This document shows, piece after piece, positions 13,907 to 17,584 of a DNA stretch of 17,584 bases. This DNA comes from an uncultured Bacteroidaceae bacterium (GTDB lineage Bacteria; Bacteroidota; Bacteroidia; Bacteroidales; Bacteroidaceae). The DNA lies in the NCBI GenBank assembly GCA_904501945.1, contig CAJGCU010000051.1, forward strand, positions 1 to 17,584. The letters run 5' to 3'. Position 1 is the stretch's first letter. Each line of letters opens with the position of its first letter. The notes beneath the pieces were generated by a model that saw only the letters and a list, made by a program, of their open reading frames with translations, did no database searches and was not told where the DNA came from. Made by a program: the position numbers and the translations under genes.

Positions 13907-15361
13907 TTAGTGGTTGCGGAAATTCCACTTTGAATTGTCTGAGTTAAAGTCATATTCAGCCAAAGTTGGTGTGCTGTCTCCTGCAGAGTAGAGGACAAAC
14001 TTTGTGTTGATGCCCTTTCGGCCTGGGATAACCTTTGGCATGATACGGAATGTTCCGTCGGTCAGTTGTTCGATACGCCACAGCTGTTCGTCTGCACCAG
14101 TAAACTCTGGAACAGTTGTCACTTCAGTCTTGTCTGTAGCAGCCAGTGCACGGTTTGTTCCCTCAATAGTAATCTTGAAGTAAGGATTGCTCAAGTAGCC
14201 TCCTGCTTCAGGAACTGCCGTGATTGTCCACTTCTGATGAGGGCGGAACATGTAATCACCAATGCGTGCAGGGATGTCACCCTTTGGCCATGTGTCAATC
14301 ACTTCTTCCAATGTCTGGTTTGGTACAGGCTTAATTGGTGTATTGTTTTCCTGTCTGAACCAAGCTTGACGCTCCTGCTTCATACGAACAAAATCCACTG
14401 CAAGCTCCAGCGCGTATCCGCGGCGTTCAGACTCGATTTCATAAGTCCCCTCCTTGAAACGGTCGCCAGCAACAGGCCATCCATTCTTCCAGAGCAGTGG
14501 ACGAATGCCTAATACGCTTCTTCCGCCTTGTTCAAAATCTGCTTCATAGTGGCATGACATCACTTCTACACCTTCGTCAATCACAGTACGTCCGAAGTGA
14601 CCAGGACCACACACACGGTCGCCTGCAGCAATAACCATCTTGCCACCACCATGGAACATGTCACGACCAACATTGTCGATGTAAGGGCCTGTTACCTTGC
14701 GTGAACGACCTACTACAATATTATAAGTAGAGTTTACACCATCGCAGCAAGTGCCGTGAGTACCTAGCAGATAGTACCATCCATCACGATAAATAAGGTC
14801 TGTAGCCTCACAGTCGATAGCGATGTCGAGTGGCTCGTTACCTTCAACACGCTTACCCGTCTTAGGATCAAGCTCAATCAGACGAATGTTACCGAAGTAA
14901 GTACCGTAGCTTGCCCACAGGCGTCCTGTAGTTGGGTCGAGCAACAATCCTGGGTCAATAGCGTCATTGTCTTCCAAACCGTCAGATGCAGCCACTTCAA
15001 TAGCATCAGTGTACTTGAACTTAGGGGAGTTAGGGTCAAGAGTCTCGTTCCACATTGTCAAGATACGACCATTGTGTCCGCCGCCCAGACCGCCACCTGT
15101 TGCACCATAGATGACAAGGTATCTGTCACCAATTTTCAGTACGTCAGGAGCAGCACCGCCACCTGGGCGAACTGCACCGCCTTTCCATGACCACCCGTCC
15201 TCTGAAATCAGTCCGCCACTTCCTGTGCCGAAAGTATAGTACTTGCCATCACATTCAGCAAGTGTTGAAGGGTCGTGGATATATGGCTGTCCTACTTGTG
15301 CTTGAGATGAAAGTGCCATCAGCATTGTTGCGGCACTCAATATATTGCGAAGATTTTTCAT
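13907..15361 (-). CDS. Secreted GH43 (endo-arabinanase-like) with C-terminal ricin-type beta-trefoil
   Basis: A signal peptide covers about residues 1-22 (cleavage after SSQAQ). Residues ~25-310 form a GH43 propeller of the arabinan endo-1,5-alpha-L-arabinanase type. The general base is Asp30 in YIHDPS, the pKa-modulating Asp is Asp136 in DAIDPGLLLD, and the general acid is Glu185 in CEATDLIYRDGWYYLLG. The block THGTCCDGVNSTYNIVVGRS (201-220) is typical of this branch, and His255 in GPGHFG matches the metal-binding His. Residues ~365-484 carry ricin/CBM13-like features (QKWTI, then EQLWRIEQLTDGTFRIMP, and a final SKWNFRNH), suggesting a carbohydrate-binding trefoil. It starts 18 bp after the stop of the next GH43 gene upstream, so the two are surely one transcript. 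The likely substrate is arabinan or arabinose side chains; all three catalytic residues are present. Confidence 0.85.
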   Translation of the reverse strand: MKNLRNILSAATMLMALSSQAQVGQPYIHDPSTLAECDGKYYTFGTGSGGLISEDGWSWKGGAVRPGGGAAPDVLKIGDRYLVIYGATGGGLGGGHNGRILTMWNETLDPNSPKFKYTDAIEVAASDGLEDNDAIDPGLLLDPTTGRLWASYGTYFGNIRLIELDPKTGKRVEGNEPLDIAIDCEATDLIYRDGWYYLLGTHGTCCDGVNSTYNIVVGRSRKVTGPYIDNVGRDMFHGGGKMVIAAGDRVCGPGHFGRTVIDEGVEVMSCHYEADFEQGGRSVLGIRPLLWKNGWPVAGDRFKEGTYEIESERRGYALELAVDFVRMKQERQAWFRQENNTPIKPVPNQTLEEVIDTWPKGDIPARIGDYMFRPHQKWTITAVPEAGGYLSNPYFKITIEGTNRALAATDKTEVTTVPEFTGADEQLWRIEQLTDGTFRIMPKVIPGRKGINTKFVLYSAGDSTPTLAEYDFNSDNSKWNFRNH

Positions 15362-15379
15362 TTCTTTCCTTATTTTAAA

Positions 15380-17371
15380 TTATTTGTGGTTAATGCTAAT
15401 ATTCTTTACAGGCTGTCCCTTTTCGTCGATGAAGCGAACACAGAAGTCACTCATGCCAGGTCCGTTGATAACGGCACCGCGAAGGATGTTGCGACCCTTC
15501 TTCAATGTCAAACGTGGTGACATACCATCGTCCTTCACCATGCGGCGGTCACCTGAAAGCAACAACGCTTCTTCGCCATTCAGCCACCACATTGATGCTG
15601 AGTTTGAACCTACTGCCAAACGTACATCTTTAATATCTTCCTCGCAATCAATGATAGTTACAGCCCAGAAGAGCACACCGTATACCTGCTCACTTTTTTC
15701 TTCAGCAAAACGGAACAGCTTCAGGTTGTACTTCTCGCTGTCCAGCGCATGCCATTTCAGCGTCTGCTTTTCCACCTTCACCTTCTGTCCGTCAACAGGA
15801 ACTGTAGTGAACTGTCCTTTGTAATATTCCTTGCCAAAAGCGTCACGCAGATAGCTGTCAGTAAACACAGTGTTTGTTGGGTTAGGCTTATTGATAGGCT
15901 CCAACACTAACCAGCGGCGAATAAAGCCATCAGCATCTGGCTTTGCTGCCGTTGCAGCAGCAGGAGAGTAATACTTTTCACGGTTCTTAAACTGTACCCA
16001 GTCCACATGCACAGCAGCACCGTCACAGCAGAAGTACAGGTCAACAACACCCTTTGGTATGTATTGTACAGGAGCTGTCACATTCATCCAGCGGCCACTG
16101 TAGTCGCGAGGACGCACACCTTCTGTCTTGCAAACAATCTTGCCCTTAGCAATCACCTTACCTTTAGCGCTACCTTCTCTAATTGTGAATTCGGTATTTT
16201 CATGAGCCATCACGTTAGCAATCATGTAGCTATTGTTCAGTCCAGTGAAATCTACATCATTATAAGAAATCCAGCTGCCCTTAGATGGAAGTGCTGCTTC
16301 CCAGCCTTCGAAAGTGTTCAGCGTGTCAAGGAATGCGATTTCCACACCCTTGCTTGCCTTGCTGTAGCGGTCAAACTCGATTCGCTTAGTAGCCTTGCTG
16401 ATACCCACGCCACGCAATGTAGGCTTCACTTCCTGAATTGTTCCGTCAGCATTGAAGTACAATTTCTCAATCTGAGCAGAACGACGCTTGTCGTCCTTTG
16501 GAGAGTAAGCATTGTGGTGATAGAACAGATACCATTGACCCTTATAATTAATGATGCTGTGATGGTTTGTCCAGCAGCCGTTAGCGTGCTCTGCCATGAT
16601 AAGTCCCTTATATTCGTATGGACCCATTGGATTCTTGCTCATAGCGTATGCGAGAACTTCTGTATTTTCTCTCACGTATGGATAAGTCAGGTAATAATTT
16701 CCATTATACTCGAAAGCAAATGGGCCTTCAGCCTGGCGGTTAGGCAAGTCTTTAAGACAGTTTACGCCTACCATCTCCATTTCGCGATTACCCCACTTAA
16801 CGATTTCCTTTGGATTATCGTCAGCGAGTTCCTTCATGTTTTCCTTGAGTTTAGCACAGCGTCCTGCACCCCAGAAAATATAAGCATTGCCATCTGAAGC
16901 CTGAAGCACACATGGGTCGATGCCATTAATTCCTTTAATTGGTTCTGGCTCAGGAATGAATGGTCCCTCTGGATTGTCTGCTATGGCTACACCAACAGCA
17001 AAGCCTCCACCTTGCGCTGGAGCAGATGGGAAATAGAAATAGTACTTCCCGTTTCTGTAAACGCAATCTGGCGCCCACATAGAATAAGAATCAGGTCTTA
17101 CCCAAGGCACTTTGTTCTGGGTAACAATCATGCCATGGTCTGTCCAGTCGGTCAGATTCTCTGATGAAAAAACGTGGTAATCTTCCATACAGAACCAATC
17201 CTGTCGCTGTCCAACAGGAGGCTTGATGTCGTGTGATGGATAGAGATACACCTTGTTGTTGAATACGCGAGCCGTCGGATCAGCCGTAAACTGGTCACGG
17301 ATGATAGGATTCTGTGCCGTTGCACCTATGGCAGACAACAGCAACATTGCAGTAAAAACATTTCTTCTCAT
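15380..17371 (-). CDS. Secreted multidomain GH43 (GH43_1-like) with CBM6-like module and extra beta-sandwich
   Basis: A signal peptide spans about residues 1-20 (cleavage after GATAQ). The GH43 propeller (about 22-335) has base Asp31 in FTADPTARVF, Asp152 in NGIDPCVL, and general acid Glu215 in QAEGPFAFEYNGNYYLTY; YLYPSHD and TNHHSI also fit subfamily 1, which includes beta-xylosidases and alpha-L-arabinofuranosidases acting on xylan. Residues ~343-462 look like a CBM6-type beta-sandwich: DTLNTFEGWEA..., ending VVDLYFCCDGAAVHVDWVQFKN. Residues ~480-663 form a further domain starting DGFIRRWLVLEPIN and containing MWWLNGEEALLL and LTLKKGRNILRGAVINGPG, a galactose-binding-like fold seen on Bacteroidetes esterases and glycosidases; its ligand is unknown. 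It is the first gene of the two-gene GH43 unit, with candidate -7 boxes just upstream. Confidence 0.87.
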   Translation of the reverse strand: MRRNVFTAMLLLSAIGATAQNPIIRDQFTADPTARVFNNKVYLYPSHDIKPPVGQRQDWFCMEDYHVFSSENLTDWTDHGMIVTQNKVPWVRPDSYSMWAPDCVYRNGKYYFYFPSAPAQGGGFAVGVAIADNPEGPFIPEPEPIKGINGIDPCVLQASDGNAYIFWGAGRCAKLKENMKELADDNPKEIVKWGNREMEMVGVNCLKDLPNRQAEGPFAFEYNGNYYLTYPYVRENTEVLAYAMSKNPMGPYEYKGLIMAEHANGCWTNHHSIINYKGQWYLFYHHNAYSPKDDKRRSAQIEKLYFNADGTIQEVKPTLRGVGISKATKRIEFDRYSKASKGVEIAFLDTLNTFEGWEAALPSKGSWISYNDVDFTGLNNSYMIANVMAHENTEFTIREGSAKGKVIAKGKIVCKTEGVRPRDYSGRWMNVTAPVQYIPKGVVDLYFCCDGAAVHVDWVQFKNREKYYSPAAATAAKPDADGFIRRWLVLEPINKPNPTNTVFTDSYLRDAFGKEYYKGQFTTVPVDGQKVKVEKQTLKWHALDSEKYNLKLFRFAEEKSEQVYGVLFWAVTIIDCEEDIKDVRLAVGSNSASMWWLNGEEALLLSGDRRMVKDDGMSPRLTLKKGRNILRGAVINGPGMSDFCVRFIDEKGQPVKNISINHK

Positions 17372-17438
17372 TGGTTGGTTTTGTGTTGCAATATTAGTTT
17401 TAGATAGTTTATAATAGATAGTTCTTTTGATATCACTG

Positions 17439-17446
17439 CAAAATTA
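17439..17446 (-). promoter_or_regulatory. Candidate -7 box for the GH43 pair
   Basis: The minus strand reads TAATTTTG, matching TAnnTTTG, 67 bp before the GH43 start and giving a leader of about 60 nt. Upstream on the minus strand is a long T-tract instead of a clear -33 TTTG. Confidence 0.45.
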
Positions 17447-17494
17447 CACATTTTTTTAATAAAAAGAAAAAAATATGTGTTTCATTCACTATAT

Positions 17495-17502
17495 CAAATA
17501 TA
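17495..17502 (-). promoter_or_regulatory. Alternative -7 box further upstream of the GH43 pair
   Basis: The minus strand reads TATATTTG, also an exact TAnnTTTG match, which would give a ~115 nt leader. Only one of the two boxes may be used. The remaining sequence to the window edge (to 17584) is very A/T-rich, and I recognise no gene in it. Confidence 0.35.
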
Positions 17503-17584
17503 ACATTATCAAATTGGACCTTTTTTCTGATAAACATCTTCATTCATTTACTTTTATAGATGAAACGTATACAAAAATTTTTGA

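Noticed and set aside
16007..16897. A 296-codon open frame on the plus strand inside the GH43_1-like gene
   Set aside because: It lies opposite a clear catalytic domain with intact motifs; the product has no recognisable domain and is a reverse-frame shadow.

Overview
The window looks like chromosomal DNA from a Bacteroidales bacterium, most likely Prevotella in the broad sense (gut, rumen or oral). The evidence is protein-level: leucyl-tRNA synthetase with the extra insertions typical of Bacteroidetes, a FimB/Mfa2-like lipoprotein, several secreted GH43/GH16 polysaccharidases, and intergenic boxes that repeatedly match the Bacteroidetes -7 consensus TAnnTTTG with no strong Shine-Dalgarno sequences. 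I see no insertion sequence, phage gene, CRISPR array, tRNA or rRNA.

Layout. 1-3350: the 3' part of sufE (Fe-S cluster assembly), then a full-length MsbA-type ABC exporter on the + strand, converging almost end to end on dprA (DNA uptake/recombination). 3367-4605: a small hotdog thioesterase upstream of dprA on the - strand, a divergent promoter region, and a cytoplasmic FklB-type FKBP prolyl isomerase closed by a very strong hairpin terminator. 4640-6505: a secreted two-domain enzyme, GH16 (laminarinase-like) joined to GH43 through a Ser/Arg-rich linker. 6506-6917: a 412 bp gene-free region with promoters on both sides, a cluster of ATTACGAT repeats and palindromes, and a 7-bp tandem repeat just upstream of the leuS promoter. 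6918-11144: leuS followed by a YitT-family membrane protein with an unusual C-terminal extension. 11145-12817: hairpins, then a fimbrillin-like lipoprotein on the - strand. 12818-17371 (all - strand): a Gfo/Idh/MocA oxidoreductase, then two secreted GH43 enzymes 18 bp apart, likely one operon acting on arabinan or arabinoxylan and possibly the edge of a polysaccharide utilization locus continuing to the right.

How the genes fit together. Housekeeping functions (sufE, ABC exporter, dprA, thioesterase, FKBP, leuS) alternate with carbohydrate-active and surface functions. The two right-hand GH43 genes are the clearest functional unit. The oxidoreductase lies downstream of them beyond a hairpin and may or may not process released sugars. 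No susC/susD pair or regulator is visible, so any locus is incomplete here.

The most unusual items are: (1) the C-terminal ~110 residues of the YitT protein, which read like a shortened RdgB/Ham1 (ITPase) domain; (2) a perfect 14-bp hairpin inside the first codons of that gene; (3) the GH16-GH43 fusion with Asp where the GH43 general acid Glu is expected; (4) the repeats upstream of leuS. None of these amounts to a demonstrated new system. They are hypotheses drawn from reading the sequence alone.
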